DNA of 64,000 nt, from positions 698,384 through 762,383 of the forward strand of contig NZ_AZSU01000003.1 of assembly GCF_000511955.1 (NCBI RefSeq), given 5' to 3'. Shown here in pieces: positions 26,888-35,348 of this stretch. The notes below the pieces were generated by a model. That model searched no databases. It saw only the letters and a list, made by a program, of their open reading frames with translations, and was not told where the DNA came from. Numbering within the stretch: position 1 is the first letter of the stretch; each line of letters starts with the position of its first letter. Both the position numbers and the translations under genes were made by a program. This DNA comes from [Clostridium] ultunense DSM 10521. Its GTDB lineage: Bacteria; Bacillota; Clostridia; Tissierellales; Tepidimicrobiaceae.

Positions 26888-28090
26888 TTATTTCATTAAG
26901 AAAAAATACTCTGTTTCAGTAATTTCTCCATGGTGAGTGGTGAATATAGTATATAAATCCTCGATTATATCAGCTATGTGATCAGAATATTGATAATAAT
27001 GAGGTTTGTATCCCCATACCCTTCCTTCTTTTACTGCTTTAACATCTGCAAAGTACTCAGCACCAGCTACTAAATCTCCTATGCTTTGTATACTTGGGCC
27101 ATTGATATTGTTATAGAATAATATGTCTACATTTTCTATTCCTTTATAAAGTTCCTCAGCATTCATTTTGGTATTTCCATCTTCATCTGGATTTAATTCA
27201 CTCATAATATATTCTCCACCTGCTAATTCAAACATCTTTACTTCATAATCCCCTTTATTCCTAACATAATAAACATCTCCCGATAGGAAAGTAGAGGCAA
27301 ATTTCTCTTTTCCATCTCCTATTTCTGCAGCCTTTTTTTCTATTTCATCTATTTTTTTAATTTGTTCTTCAAAAAAGTCTTCTGCTTCTTCTTCTTTATC
27401 AAACAATGCACCTGCTAATTTTACCCATTCTAATCTACCTCTTGGATCTGTTTCTCTTTGCTCAGCATTTCCTATCCACTTTATTCCCATTTCATCAAAT
27501 TTTGCAATGGTTTCATCTTTGCCATGAGATGTTCCAGTAGTAATCAATATTAGACTAGGATTCTTTGATTCTATTATTTCATAGTCTGGAGCACTATTTT
27601 TCCCTACATACGATATTTTACCTTCATCCATCATCTGTTGTATCTCTGGTACATGCCATCTATCTCTTTCTGTAGTGGTTAAAATTATCTTGTCCATAAG
27701 CCCTAAAGGTCTTAAAATTGCAATATTAGTTGTGGAAAAGATTCCAACTGTTTCTATAGGTAGTTGTATAACATTCATTTCCGTTTTTAACTCTGGTACT
27801 TCTTTTCCTTCTGGTACTAATAAAGTCTTTCTACCTTCCCAATCGGTTATAACCTTGTATCCACCTTCCAAATAATCTACCACAAATGATTTTGCATATT
27901 TTAATTCCATTTCACCTTCACGGACAAGTCCAGTATCTTCATCAATATCATCTTTTACAATTTCTTCAACTTTTTCTGGTTTCGCAGATGTTTCTTCACC
28001 CTTTTCCTTCCCTTTACAACCTGTTAAAGTCAATGATAGTACCAATATCATTAACATAACTTTAGTTAAAATACTAATTTTTCTATTCAT
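26888..28090 (-). CDS. Metal-chelate/corrinoid-type binding lipoprotein
   Basis: A 400-residue secreted lipoprotein, longer than typical BtuF. Leader with lipobox LTGC, a Glu/Lys-rich linker, then a periplasmic-binding fold: the TVGIFSTTNIAILRPLGLMDKI strand-turn region (quoted in part: STTNIAILRPLG), ESKNPSLILITTGTSHG and a long helix rich in Glu and Lys (about residues 235-265). Good AGGAGAG ribosome site. It heads the three-gene uptake system and lies downstream of the ABC-2 pair. The ligand is unknown. Confidence 0.85.
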   Translation of the reverse strand: MNRKISILTKVMLMILVLSLTLTGCKGKEKGEETSAKPEKVEEIVKDDIDEDTGLVREGEMELKYAKSFVVDYLEGGYKVITDWEGRKTLLVPEGKEVPELKTEMNVIQLPIETVGIFSTTNIAILRPLGLMDKIILTTTERDRWHVPEIQQMMDEGKISYVGKNSAPDYEIIESKNPSLILITTGTSHGKDETIAKFDEMGIKWIGNAEQRETDPRGRLEWVKLAGALFDKEEEAEDFFEEQIKKIDEIEKKAAEIGDGKEKFASTFLSGDVYYVRNKGDYEVKMFELAGGEYIMSELNPDEDGNTKMNAEELYKGIENVDILFYNNINGPSIQSIGDLVAGAEYFADVKAVKEGRVWGYKPHYYQYSDHIADIIEDLYTIFTTHHGEITETEYFFLMK

Positions 28091-28144
28091 GGTTTTTCTC
28101 TCCTCTTGTTTATATTTTTAATAATAATCCTTTAGTATCTCCCT

Positions 28145-28879
28145 CTAATCCAACTCCCTATAGCTAATAGCCAGTCCATAAATATAAAAAGCAATAGAGT
28201 AAAGCAACAATACTATAATAGAATTCCGATTAAAACTTCCCTTTAAAGCTATATCCCTTAATGCATTGGTGCTATGGGTTAGGGGTAGAATATTTATGAA
28301 ATTTTTCATCCATAATGGTAGCTTGTTTAATGAGAAAAATGTCCCGCATAAAAATGACATTGGAGTCATTACGAAAGTATTGAATCTACTCATATCGTAA
28401 TGACTATTAATTGAAAGTGCTGCACCATATCCAAAAGATGAAAATAAAAAACTATTTAAAAAACAAATTAATAGGAAATACAAATTAATTGGTATATAGA
28501 TTTTAAATATGTAGGATATGGCTAAAACCAATAAACTGGCATACATTCCTCTAAAAGCTCCCGCTAATATATGCCCTAGGGCTAAAAGTTTCATATTGAC
28601 AGGAGAAGTCAAATAGTATTCAAAACTTTTCTCGTATAGTCTAGAAACATTTAATCTAACTGAAACAGCGTTAAAGCTAGTATTCATAGTCGATAACGCA
28701 ATGATCCCTGGAATTATAAAATGCATGTAGCTTGTCCCTTCAATATGAACATCAGAACCTAATCCCCAGCCAAATGCTATTATGTATAGTAAAGGATTTA
28801 TTATTGCTGCAGTTGTTATATTGAACCATCTCCTTTTAAAGAAGATGAACTCTCTCCACAATATTGTAAATACTTCCAT
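28145..28879 (-). CDS. ABC-2 type exporter permease
   Basis: A 244-residue membrane protein with six hydrophobic segments and the ABC-2 pattern: ILWREFIFFKRRWFN start, PLLYIIAFGWGLG, IIPGIIALSTMNTSF, SPVNMKLLALGHI, TPMSFLCGTFFSLNKLPLWM and LPLTHSTNALRDIALKG. The start is set at the ATG at 28879, one base after the stop of the ATPase gene and 9 nt after AGGAAGG. With the ATPase it should form an exporter, unusual between B12-regulated uptake genes. Confidence 0.88.
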   Translation of the reverse strand: MEVFTILWREFIFFKRRWFNITTAAIINPLLYIIAFGWGLGSDVHIEGTSYMHFIIPGIIALSTMNTSFNAVSVRLNVSRLYEKSFEYYLTSPVNMKLLALGHILAGAFRGMYASLLVLAISYIFKIYIPINLYFLLICFLNSFLFSSFGYGAALSINSHYDMSRFNTFVMTPMSFLCGTFFSLNKLPLWMKNFINILPLTHSTNALRDIALKGSFNRNSIIVLLLYSIAFYIYGLAISYRELD

Positions 28880-28880
28880 A

Positions 28881-29723
28881 TTACATGACCTTCCTATTTG
28901 TAAAATTATAGAACACATCTTCTAAAGTTGTATCCCTAATTGTATATGTAAAGTTTTCTATACTTTTAGAGAATACAATAGCATCAGCTCTAGTATCAAA
29001 GTATTTATAATTAGTCTTTAAATTTTCATCGAAATATTCTACAGTATATTCTCCTAACCGTTCTTTAAGTATAGCAGGGGTATCATTTTCAAATATCCTA
29101 CCCTGATCTATAAAACATACTTCATCACACAAATAATCTGCCTCCTCTATATAATGGGTTGTTAAAAGTATAGTCTTTCCCATGGATCTCATAGCCTTTA
29201 ATATATCCCAGATTTTTCTTCTTCCATTGATGTCTACTCCTACAGTAGGTTCATCTAAAAAAATAATCTCTGGCTCATTTATTAAGGCCTTTGCTATCAT
29301 AAGTTTCCTCTGCATTCCCCCAGATAGTTGACTTGCCTGTTTATCCCTACTCTTCTCTAATTCCATAAAATGCAACAATTTTTCTATCTTAATCCCGTGA
29401 TCTTTTTTCTTTATCTTAAAAAGTCTTGCTGCAAACACTAGGTTTTCATAAACAGTTAACTCTTTATCTAGATTTGTATGTTGAGGTATTATTCCTATTT
29501 TGCTCTTTATATCATTATTATGTCGATTCATCTTTTGACCTTCTATAAAAACTTCTCCTTTAGTAGGTTTCAACAATCCAATCAACATCTTGATTAAAGT
29601 AGTTTTTCCTGCTCCATTTGGCCCTAGAAGGCCTACGAAACTACCATAATTTATGGTTAAGTTAGCATCTTCTACTGCTGTAAAATCACCAAACTTTTTA
29701 GTTAGATTTATGACTTCTATCAT
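28881..29723 (-). CDS. ABC-2 type exporter ATP-binding protein
   Basis: A 280-residue DrrA/NodI-type ATPase: Walker A GPNGAGKTT, Q-loop IIPQHTNLDKELTVYENL, signature LSGGMQRKLMIAKAL, Walker B IIFLDEPTVGVDI and switch TTHYIEEAD. The last 60 residues are the usual small C-terminal domain of this class. AGGAGGTG site before the ATG. It is coupled to the permease gene and lies about 75 bp after an orphan FecCD permease. Confidence 0.9.
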   Translation of the reverse strand: MIEVINLTKKFGDFTAVEDANLTINYGSFVGLLGPNGAGKTTLIKMLIGLLKPTKGEVFIEGQKMNRHNNDIKSKIGIIPQHTNLDKELTVYENLVFAARLFKIKKKDHGIKIEKLLHFMELEKSRDKQASQLSGGMQRKLMIAKALINEPEIIFLDEPTVGVDINGRRKIWDILKAMRSMGKTILLTTHYIEEADYLCDEVCFIDQGRIFENDTPAILKERLGEYTVEYFDENLKTNYKYFDTRADAIVFSKSIENFTYTIRDTTLEDVFYNFTNRKVM

Positions 29724-29798
29724 CCAATCACCTCCTATTGATTAAAACAAAACCACCGATGAGCCTTAACTTCCTCTCGAAGTTTAACAAAAGAATTA

Positions 29799-30773
29799 TT
29801 AAATCTTCTCTTTTCTTCTCAATAGTAAAAGAAAGAACGGTGCTCCTAAAGCTGACATAATAATTCCTACTGGAATTTCCATTGGTGCAAATAGGGCTCT
29901 AGCCACAGTATCACATAGCATAACTACTGTTCCTCCTAAAAAGATAGATCCAAGAAATAAATATCTATAATTCGAACCTATGAACAATCTTGCAATATGA
30001 GGAACCATAAGGCCAACGAAGCCCAATAATCCAACAGCAGAAACAGCTGCTCCTGCTAATAATGAGGATAGTATTATAAATATAAATCTAGTTCTCTCTA
30101 CATTTAATCCAAGACCTGTTGCTATTTCATCTCCTAACATTAGTACATTTAATTTGGTTGGCAATAGCAATACTAATATAATTCCTATGCTCACATAGGG
30201 AAGTATCATCTTTACCTGTATCCAAGTGATAGCTGATAGACCACCTACCATAAAAGATATTACCCCTGCCACTCTATCAGGATAAAATGTCATCAATGTA
30301 TTTATACCAGCATTTAATAAAGAAGATACAGCTACTCCTGCTAATATTAATCTGGTAGGTAAGGCTCCATCCTTCCAAGCCAGTATATATATGAACAAAG
30401 TAGCCAAAAGGGAACCAACAAAGGCTCCACCTGGTACTAGATAATATAATTCGGGAAATAAAACGAGTAAAATTAGTGCTGCAAGGCCTCCTCCAGCAGA
30501 TACTCCTATAATATTTGGACCTGCTAACGGATTCCTCATGACTCCTTGGAGTATAGCTCCAGATAGTGAAAGACATATGCCTACAAGACCTGCCATTATA
30601 GTCCTTGGAAGCCTGACATTCCATATAACCTGTCGATTCACATTGTTTTCTTCGGCAAGAATTGCTTTAGCTATTTCTCTTGCGGATATTTTTACAGCTC
30701 CATTACCAAGGCTTATAAAAAAACTTAATATGAATAGAAAAACAAATGCTAATATTAAGTATTTCTTCCTCAT
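29799..30773 (-). CDS. Orphan FecCD/BtuC-type permease behind riboswitch 2
   Basis: A 324-residue permease with about ten hydrophobic segments, VRLPRTIMAGLVGICLSLSG, MRNPLAGPNIIGVSAGG and GLLGFVGLMVPHIARL. It is first in the riboswitch 2 unit, with AAGGGGTGG before the ATG. No binding protein or uptake ATPase is next to it; an unpaired lipoprotein and ATPase exist at 12193-14014 in the riboswitch 1 operon and may be its partners. That pairing is inference. Confidence 0.88.
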   Translation of the reverse strand: MRKKYLILAFVFLFILSFFISLGNGAVKISAREIAKAILAEENNVNRQVIWNVRLPRTIMAGLVGICLSLSGAILQGVMRNPLAGPNIIGVSAGGGLAALILLVLFPELYYLVPGGAFVGSLLATLFIYILAWKDGALPTRLILAGVAVSSLLNAGINTLMTFYPDRVAGVISFMVGGLSAITWIQVKMILPYVSIGIILVLLLPTKLNVLMLGDEIATGLGLNVERTRFIFIILSSLLAGAAVSAVGLLGFVGLMVPHIARLFIGSNYRYLFLGSIFLGGTVVMLCDTVARALFAPMEIPVGIIMSALGAPFFLLLLRRKEKI

Positions 30774-30800
30774 TGTCCACCCCTTTTCCTATACCAATAC

Positions 30801-30837
30801 TAAAACAAGCCCCACCTTCTAAAGGTAGGGCTTGTTG
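30801..30837 (-). terminator. Terminator of cobalamin riboswitch 2
   Basis: On the minus strand AACAAGCCCTACC pairs with GGTGGGGCTTGTT and is followed by TTTT. It lies between the aptamer and the permease start and is the likely expression platform. Confidence 0.85.
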
Positions 30838-30875
30838 ACATAAATGATTAACTTATAAAAATGCCAAATAAAAAC

Positions 30876-31050
30876 AATCCTATCCTTCCCTCCGAAGGTT
30901 AGTTAGCAAAAACATCAGGCAGGTCTCCTGACTTTTGGTCATCCTACTCTCAACACCTTCCCGAGATATTCTCAGTGGTATAAGTTGATTTCGTCCCAAT
31001 TACAGTAGCGGGGGCTGTACTGGATTTACACCAGTTTCCCTATTAATCCA
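30876..31050 (-). promoter_or_regulatory. Cobalamin riboswitch 2 (permease-CobN-ChlID unit)
   Basis: The minus strand has GGGAAACTGGTG, the core ACAGCCCCCGCTACTGTA, the GAGAGTAGGATGACC segment, GTCAGGAGACCTGCC and the CCTTCGGAGGGAAGG kissing arm. It is a class I cobalamin aptamer like riboswitch 1, nearly identical in the core. Confidence 0.95.
30939..31001 (-). repeat. 63-nt direct repeat, copy 2 (inside riboswitch 2)
   Basis: Identical to 17528-17590 in the same orientation. Such repeats could recombine and remove or amplify the 13.4 kb between them. Confidence 0.9.
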
Positions 31051-31091
31051 AAAGGAACCCAATATTTTTTATATTCAATTTTTTCAATTAC

Positions 31092-31119
31092 ATATTATCA
31101 TAAAACTTTATATTGTCAA
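31092..31119 (-). promoter_or_regulatory. Sigma-A-type promoter of the riboswitch 2 unit
   Basis: On the minus strand TTGACA (31119-31114) is followed after 16 nt by TAATAT (31097-31092), preceded by TG, just before the aptamer. It lies in the gap after cobC, so the unit can start here, although read-through from cobUSC is also possible. Confidence 0.65.
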
Positions 31120-31153
31120 CAAAATTTTATTTTATTATTACTTATCCATTATA

Positions 31154-31729
31154 TTATTTCACAGTATAGTTGGCCTTTTCAATATATTTGAATCCATATT
31201 CATCTATAGAAATTATATTAACGCTTCCGTTTTCTATTTTAAATTTGAAAAAATAATCTAAATTATCAAATACCCAAGATAAAGCAATTCTAGTAACTCC
31301 ATCATGACATACTAAAACCACATTTTCTCCCTTTTTTGATATTTCCTCTAAAAAGGAAGTCACTCTTTCATATGCCATTTTAATGCTTTCTCCTTTAGGA
31401 GTAACATAATTAATATAATCCTCATCCCATATTTTAGCTTCTTTAGGAAACTTGTCCTTGATTTCTTCATAGGTATTCCCTTCAAATAATCCAAAATCCA
31501 CTTCCTTAATCCTTTCTTCCACTTCTCCATCTAAACCTAATATTTCCATAGTCTGGATAGCCCTGTATAAGGGACTTACATAGACTTTGTCAAAAACTAA
31601 GGTATCAACAAAGGTTTTAGTCTTTCTAATCTGCTCCTTTCCCTTATCTGTTAACCTAGTATCCTTTGTGCTAAATATTCTACCTACATTGTCCTCAGTT
31701 TGTCCATGGCGAATTAATATTATATCCAC
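31154..31729 (-). CDS. cobC: Alpha-ribazole-phosphate phosphatase (histidine phosphatase family)
   Basis: A 191-residue histidine phosphatase with the catalytic LIRHGQTEDN at the start, the second Arg in SPLYRAIQT, Glu in EVDFGLFEG and the second His in LVCHDGVTR. Its gene overlaps cobS by 10 bp, which makes the cobalamin phosphatase role (removal of the 5'-phosphate of the nucleotide loop) the best call. A general phosphoglycerate-mutase-like phosphatase is the alternative. Confidence 0.85.
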   Translation of the reverse strand: MDIILIRHGQTEDNVGRIFSTKDTRLTDKGKEQIRKTKTFVDTLVFDKVYVSPLYRAIQTMEILGLDGEVEERIKEVDFGLFEGNTYEEIKDKFPKEAKIWDEDYINYVTPKGESIKMAYERVTSFLEEISKKGENVVLVCHDGVTRIALSWVFDNLDYFFKFKIENGSVNIISIDEYGFKYIEKANYTVK

Positions 31730-32457
31730 TTTAACACCCCCAAAAATATTATCAAGGATATTATCTCTCCAAGTTCTATAGTCGCTCCATATACATCTCC
31801 AGTAAAACCACCAATTTTTTTATATGTTATTTTTGTTATTACTTCTCCAACAAAAAACGAAAAGAATAGTGGTATTAAATAAATTGGATTAATGACTAGA
31901 ACTATTATTAAATACCCAATTACACCAAATAAAGTATATTTTTTAGGATTACTTCTATGGAACATATACCCTATTCCATCTTCTTTAGCAATTCTTTTGG
32001 TAGACATTATATAAGCTATTACTAAACGACTATTTCCATAGGCTAATCCTAATATTAAGGGTATATTTCCTTCTAAATTTGAAATGAGAATATATTTGAG
32101 CAAAATATCCAGTACTATGGATATTACTCCAAAAGCTCCAATGCGACTGTCTTTCATAATTTCAAGGACCTTATTCTTGTCCCTATAAGATAGAAATCCA
32201 TCACAAGTATCTGATAACCCGTCTAAATGAAGAGCTCCCGTTACTACTATCATAGATAATAGGGCAAAAAAGCTGCCTATATTTTCATTGAAATAGCCAA
32301 ATATGTAGTAGAACAAACCTCCTATTCCACCTATTATCATCCCTACCAATGGAAAGAAAAAGATACTTTTGGATAGTTTTTCATCATTAAAATCTATAGA
32401 TTTTTTTATAGGTAATCGGGTTAAGAACTGGATGGATACTATTAGTCCATCTATCAT
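31720..32457 (-). CDS. cobS: Adenosylcobinamide-GDP ribazoletransferase (cobalamin synthase)
   Basis: A 245-residue membrane enzyme that joins adenosylcobinamide-GDP and alpha-ribazole (phosphate). It has six or so hydrophobic segments and the family motifs IQFLTRLPI, FPLVGMIIGG, GALHLDGLSDTCDGFLS and DSRIGAFGV. The ATG at 32457 overlaps the cobU stop by 4 bp and has a GGTGAA site; an ATG 27 bp earlier is less likely. Asp residues in the DGLSDTCDG loop are the expected Mg-binding site. Confidence 0.93.
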   Translation of the reverse strand: MIDGLIVSIQFLTRLPIKKSIDFNDEKLSKSIFFFPLVGMIIGGIGGLFYYIFGYFNENIGSFFALLSMIVVTGALHLDGLSDTCDGFLSYRDKNKVLEIMKDSRIGAFGVISIVLDILLKYILISNLEGNIPLILGLAYGNSRLVIAYIMSTKRIAKEDGIGYMFHRSNPKKYTLFGVIGYLIIVLVINPIYLIPLFFSFFVGEVITKITYKKIGGFTGDVYGATIELGEIISLIIFLGVLKWI

Positions 32458-32990
32458 TTTATTTTCACCGGTATTCCACAACATACCAAATAAACCTCTT
32501 GGGATAGAGCTGCTACCCTTTGGTTTATCCTCCCCTGAATATCCCTAAAAACCCTGCCTAAATGATTATCTGGAACTAAAGAATAGCCTACTTCATTAGT
32601 CACCAACACTAAATTATATCCCCTATCCTCAATAACCTTTATTAGAGAGGATAATTCTCCATATATTCTATTTTCTATTTTACTCTGTAATTGATAATCT
32701 ATATATTCTTTCTCTTTTGTTATATCAAACATTATATTGGATGTAAGGAGGGTTATACAATCTAATAGATAGTTTTTCTCCTCTCCCAGAGCACTGGTTA
32801 ATGAATAGTTTCCTTCATAAGTTCTCCAATAGGAAGGCCGACTAGCCTTATGTAATTTAATCCTTTCCTCCATTTCATCATCCCATATTTTGGATGTGGC
32901 AATATATACTACATCCTTTTTGTCCTTATATAGATTTTCTGCAAAAGTACTTTTACCACTTCTAGCTCCACCAGTAACTAAAATAATCAT
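32454..32990 (-). CDS. cobU: Adenosylcobinamide kinase/guanylyltransferase
   Basis: A 178-residue CobU: P-loop TGGARSGKSTFAE, YIATSKIWDDEMEERIKLHKASRP with the His used for the GMP intermediate (HKASRPSYWRTYE), LLDCITLLTSN and LVTNEVGYSLVPDNHLGR. AGGTGATAAT before the ATG. It is first of a three-gene cobU-cobS-cobC operon, divergent from the riboswitch 3 promoter, and has no riboswitch of its own in the 80-bp gap. Confidence 0.94.
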   Translation of the reverse strand: MIILVTGGARSGKSTFAENLYKDKKDVVYIATSKIWDDEMEERIKLHKASRPSYWRTYEGNYSLTSALGEEKNYLLDCITLLTSNIMFDITKEKEYIDYQLQSKIENRIYGELSSLIKVIEDRGYNLVLVTNEVGYSLVPDNHLGRVFRDIQGRINQRVAALSQEVYLVCCGIPVKIK

Positions 32991-33073
32991 ATTATCACCT
33001 GAACTATTATTTTTTAAAACTTATATAATTAATTAGTTACAAGTATATCATGAATAACTGTTACTGAAAACTA

Positions 33074-33102
33074 TTGACTTATTTAACCAGTAGTTATACA
33101 AT
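33074..33102 (+). promoter_or_regulatory. Sigma-A-type promoter of the btuFCD-cblTS operon
   Basis: TTGACT (33074-33079), a 17-nt spacer, then TACAAT (33097-33102), right before riboswitch 3. Confidence 0.7.
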
Positions 33103-33119
33103 ATAGGTGTGTAATTGAA

Positions 33120-33320
33120 TATAAAAGTCTTATGGACCGAAAGGTTAAAAGGGAAGACGGGTGAAAATCCCGCGCAGCCCCCGCTACTGTAAGTGAAGAT
33201 AAAACCCTATAAGCCACTACCTAAGTTTTTAGGTGGGAAGGCAGGGTGGAAGATGAATCACAAGCCAGGAGACCTACCATAAGGTTTTTGTGAATTTACC
33301 TTCGGAGGGAAGGTGTAATC
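33120..33320 (+). promoter_or_regulatory. Cobalamin riboswitch 3 (btuFCD-cblTS)
   Basis: Plus-strand class I cobalamin aptamer: AAAAGGGAAGACGGGTGAAAATCCCGC, the core GCAGCCCCCGCTACTGTAA, the long GGCAGGGTGGAAGATGAATC region, AAGCCAGGAGACCT and CCTTCGGAGGGAAGG. Its variable parts differ clearly from riboswitches 1 and 2. Confidence 0.95.
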
Positions 33321-33347
33321 TGTTTTTTATGCTTAATTTTTGAAATG

Positions 33348-33378
33348 AAGGTCTGCCTCCTTAGGTAGGCCTTATTTT
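33348..33378 (+). terminator. Terminator of cobalamin riboswitch 3
   Basis: AAGGTCTGCCT pairs with AGGTAGGCCTT around CCTT and is followed by ATTTT. It is 30 nt before the btuF start and probably ends transcription when cobalamin is bound. Confidence 0.85.
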
Positions 33379-33408
33379 AATATTCAATATGATATTAGGA
33401 GGATGTTT

Positions 33409-34356
33409 ATGAGAAAATTTAAAAAACTATTTATTTTTTTATTGGTATTTATTCTAACATTTTCATTGGTAGCTTGTACTACAGAGGATTCATCAGAACC
33501 TAAAGATAAGGTTGAAAACTCAGATGAAATAGTTGAAAACCAGTTTCCATTAAGTATTACTGACTTTTTAGAAAGAGAAGTAACTTTAGAAAAAGAACCT
33601 GAGAGGATAGTTTCTCTCGCTCCTTCTACTACCGAACTTATATATGCTTTGGGAGCTGGCGATAAAGTTGTAGGTGTTACAGATTATGATAATTATCCTC
33701 CTGAGGTTGAAGATATTCCAAAGGTAGGAGGTTTTAAAGGACCAAATATTGAGGCAATAACAGCGCAAAATCCTGATATAGTGTTGGCTTCTACTCAATC
33801 AGGCCAAGAGGAGATGGAAACTTTAGAAAATATGGGGATACCAGTTGTAATGGTAGAAGCTAAAGATATAGAAGGTATATATGAGTCCATAAGATTATTG
33901 GCTCAGATAACTGGAACTAATGAAAAAAGCCAAGAGATAATTAATGAGATGGAATCTAAGATTGGTGAAATAAAAGGTAAGGTAGAAGACCTTCCAACAA
34001 TAGATGTGTTCTATCTAGTCTCTTTTGATGGAAATTGGACTGCTGGGAAAGGTACATTTATTGATGAGCTTATAACTCTCGCTGGTGGGAGAAACGTTGC
34101 CCAAAATGTTGACGGTTGGGCTCAATACAGTGTAGAGGAATTAGTTAAGAATAACCCTGATGCAATAATTACATCTCCTCATGCTGGTAATGTAGAAGAT
34201 ATGGAAAAAACTGAGGGTTACAAAGATACCAATGCCGTTAAGAATGAAAATATATTTGTAATAAGTGATGATGACATAATAGCTAGAGCTTCTAATAGGA
34301 TTGTCCTAGGTCTAGAAGAGATTGCTAAATTCTTACATCCGGAGGTATTAGATTAA
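33409..34356 (+). CDS. btuF: Vitamin B12 ABC transporter substrate-binding lipoprotein
   Basis: A 315-residue lipoprotein: leader and lipobox VAC near residue 23, acidic linker, then a BtuF-like fold with RIVSLAPSTTELIYALGAGDKVVGVTDY (quoted in part: LAPSTTELIYALGAGD) and FDGNWTAGKGTFIDELI. The ATG at 33409 is chosen because AGGAGG directly precedes the ATG at 33403, too close to serve it. It is first in an operon under riboswitch 3 and precedes btuC by 1 bp. Confidence 0.92.
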   Translation: MRKFKKLFIFLLVFILTFSLVACTTEDSSEPKDKVENSDEIVENQFPLSITDFLEREVTLEKEPERIVSLAPSTTELIYALGAGDKVVGVTDYDNYPPEVEDIPKVGGFKGPNIEAITAQNPDIVLASTQSGQEEMETLENMGIPVVMVEAKDIEGIYESIRLLAQITGTNEKSQEIINEMESKIGEIKGKVEDLPTIDVFYLVSFDGNWTAGKGTFIDELITLAGGRNVAQNVDGWAQYSVEELVKNNPDAIITSPHAGNVEDMEKTEGYKDTNAVKNENIFVISDDDIIARASNRIVLGLEEIAKFLHPEVLD

Positions 34357-34357
34357 A

Positions 34358-35335
34358 GTGAAAAAAAGCATCTATTTTACTATAGCTATTCTGCTATTTT
34401 TCTTAACAGTTATAATCTCTATTTCTGCAGGAGCAGTTAAAATACCTCTGCAGGAAATTATAAATGTATTTACTGGAAATGGAGATGAAACCAGTAGAAC
34501 TATAATCTTTAATTTAAGGCTTCCAAGGGTAATAGGTGCAGCAGTGGTAGGTATGGGGCTTTCAGTTGTAGGAGCCTTCTTTCAAGGTCTTTTGAGAAAT
34601 CCTATGGCAGATCCCTACGTTTTGGGAATCTCTTCCGGTGCAGCTTTAGGTGCTACCATTGCTATAATACTGGGCCTTGGGCTTTTTAGCCTTAGTTTCT
34701 TGGCTTTTATTTCATCCTTAGCAGTTGTAGTTTTTGTCTATGCCATATCAAAAATCGGATCAAAAGTATCTATGACAACAATGTTACTAGCGGGTATAGC
34801 TATAAGCGCTTTTATTTCTGCAATTATATCCCTGTTGATGCTTTTAAACCATGACGAATTTACTAGAATCGTCTTCTGGACTATGGGAGGATTTAGTCTT
34901 ACAAATTGGAATAGCATTGCTTTTTCTGCTCCTATAATAATTATTGGTTCTTTTGTAATGTATGTGTTTTCAAGAGATTTAAATGCTATTTTAACGGGAG
35001 AAGAAGTTGCTGAACACCTAGGAGTTAATACAGAGTTCATTAAAAAAATCATCCTTGTCTTAGGATCCTTGGTCACTGCTACTGCAGTATCAGTAGGGGG
35101 AATTATAGGTTTTGTTGGTCTTATTGTCCCCCATGTATCCAGGCTTATAGTAGGTCCTGATAATAGAATCCTTGTACCTTTTAGTGCCCTATCGGGAGCC
35201 ATATTTCTGACTTTAGCTGATACTTTAGCTAGAGTTATTTTAAGACCTACAGAAGTACCCATTGGAATAATAACTGCAACTTTTGGTGGCCCTTTCTTTT
35301 TATATTTACTTATAAAGAACAAACAGAAAAATTAA
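34358..35335 (+). CDS. btuC: Vitamin B12 ABC transporter permease
   Basis: A 325-residue FecCD-type permease with about ten hydrophobic segments and RLPRVIGAAVVGMGLSVVG, RNPMADPYVLGISSGA, and GGIIGFVGLIVPHVSRL. GTG start 1 bp after the btuF stop. The neighbours and the B12 riboswitch point to corrinoid import. Confidence 0.92.
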   Translation: MKKSIYFTIAILLFFLTVIISISAGAVKIPLQEIINVFTGNGDETSRTIIFNLRLPRVIGAAVVGMGLSVVGAFFQGLLRNPMADPYVLGISSGAALGATIAIILGLGLFSLSFLAFISSLAVVVFVYAISKIGSKVSMTTMLLAGIAISAFISAIISLLMLLNHDEFTRIVFWTMGGFSLTNWNSIAFSAPIIIIGSFVMYVFSRDLNAILTGEEVAEHLGVNTEFIKKIILVLGSLVTATAVSVGGIIGFVGLIVPHVSRLIVGPDNRILVPFSALSGAIFLTLADTLARVILRPTEVPIGIITATFGGPFFLYLLIKNKQKN

Positions 35336-35348
35336 GGAACGTGATAGT

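Noticed and set aside
34738-35322. A 194-codon open frame antisense to btuC
   Set aside because: It is a shadow of the hydrophobic, codon-biased btuC gene, with no ribosome binding site and no recognisable protein.
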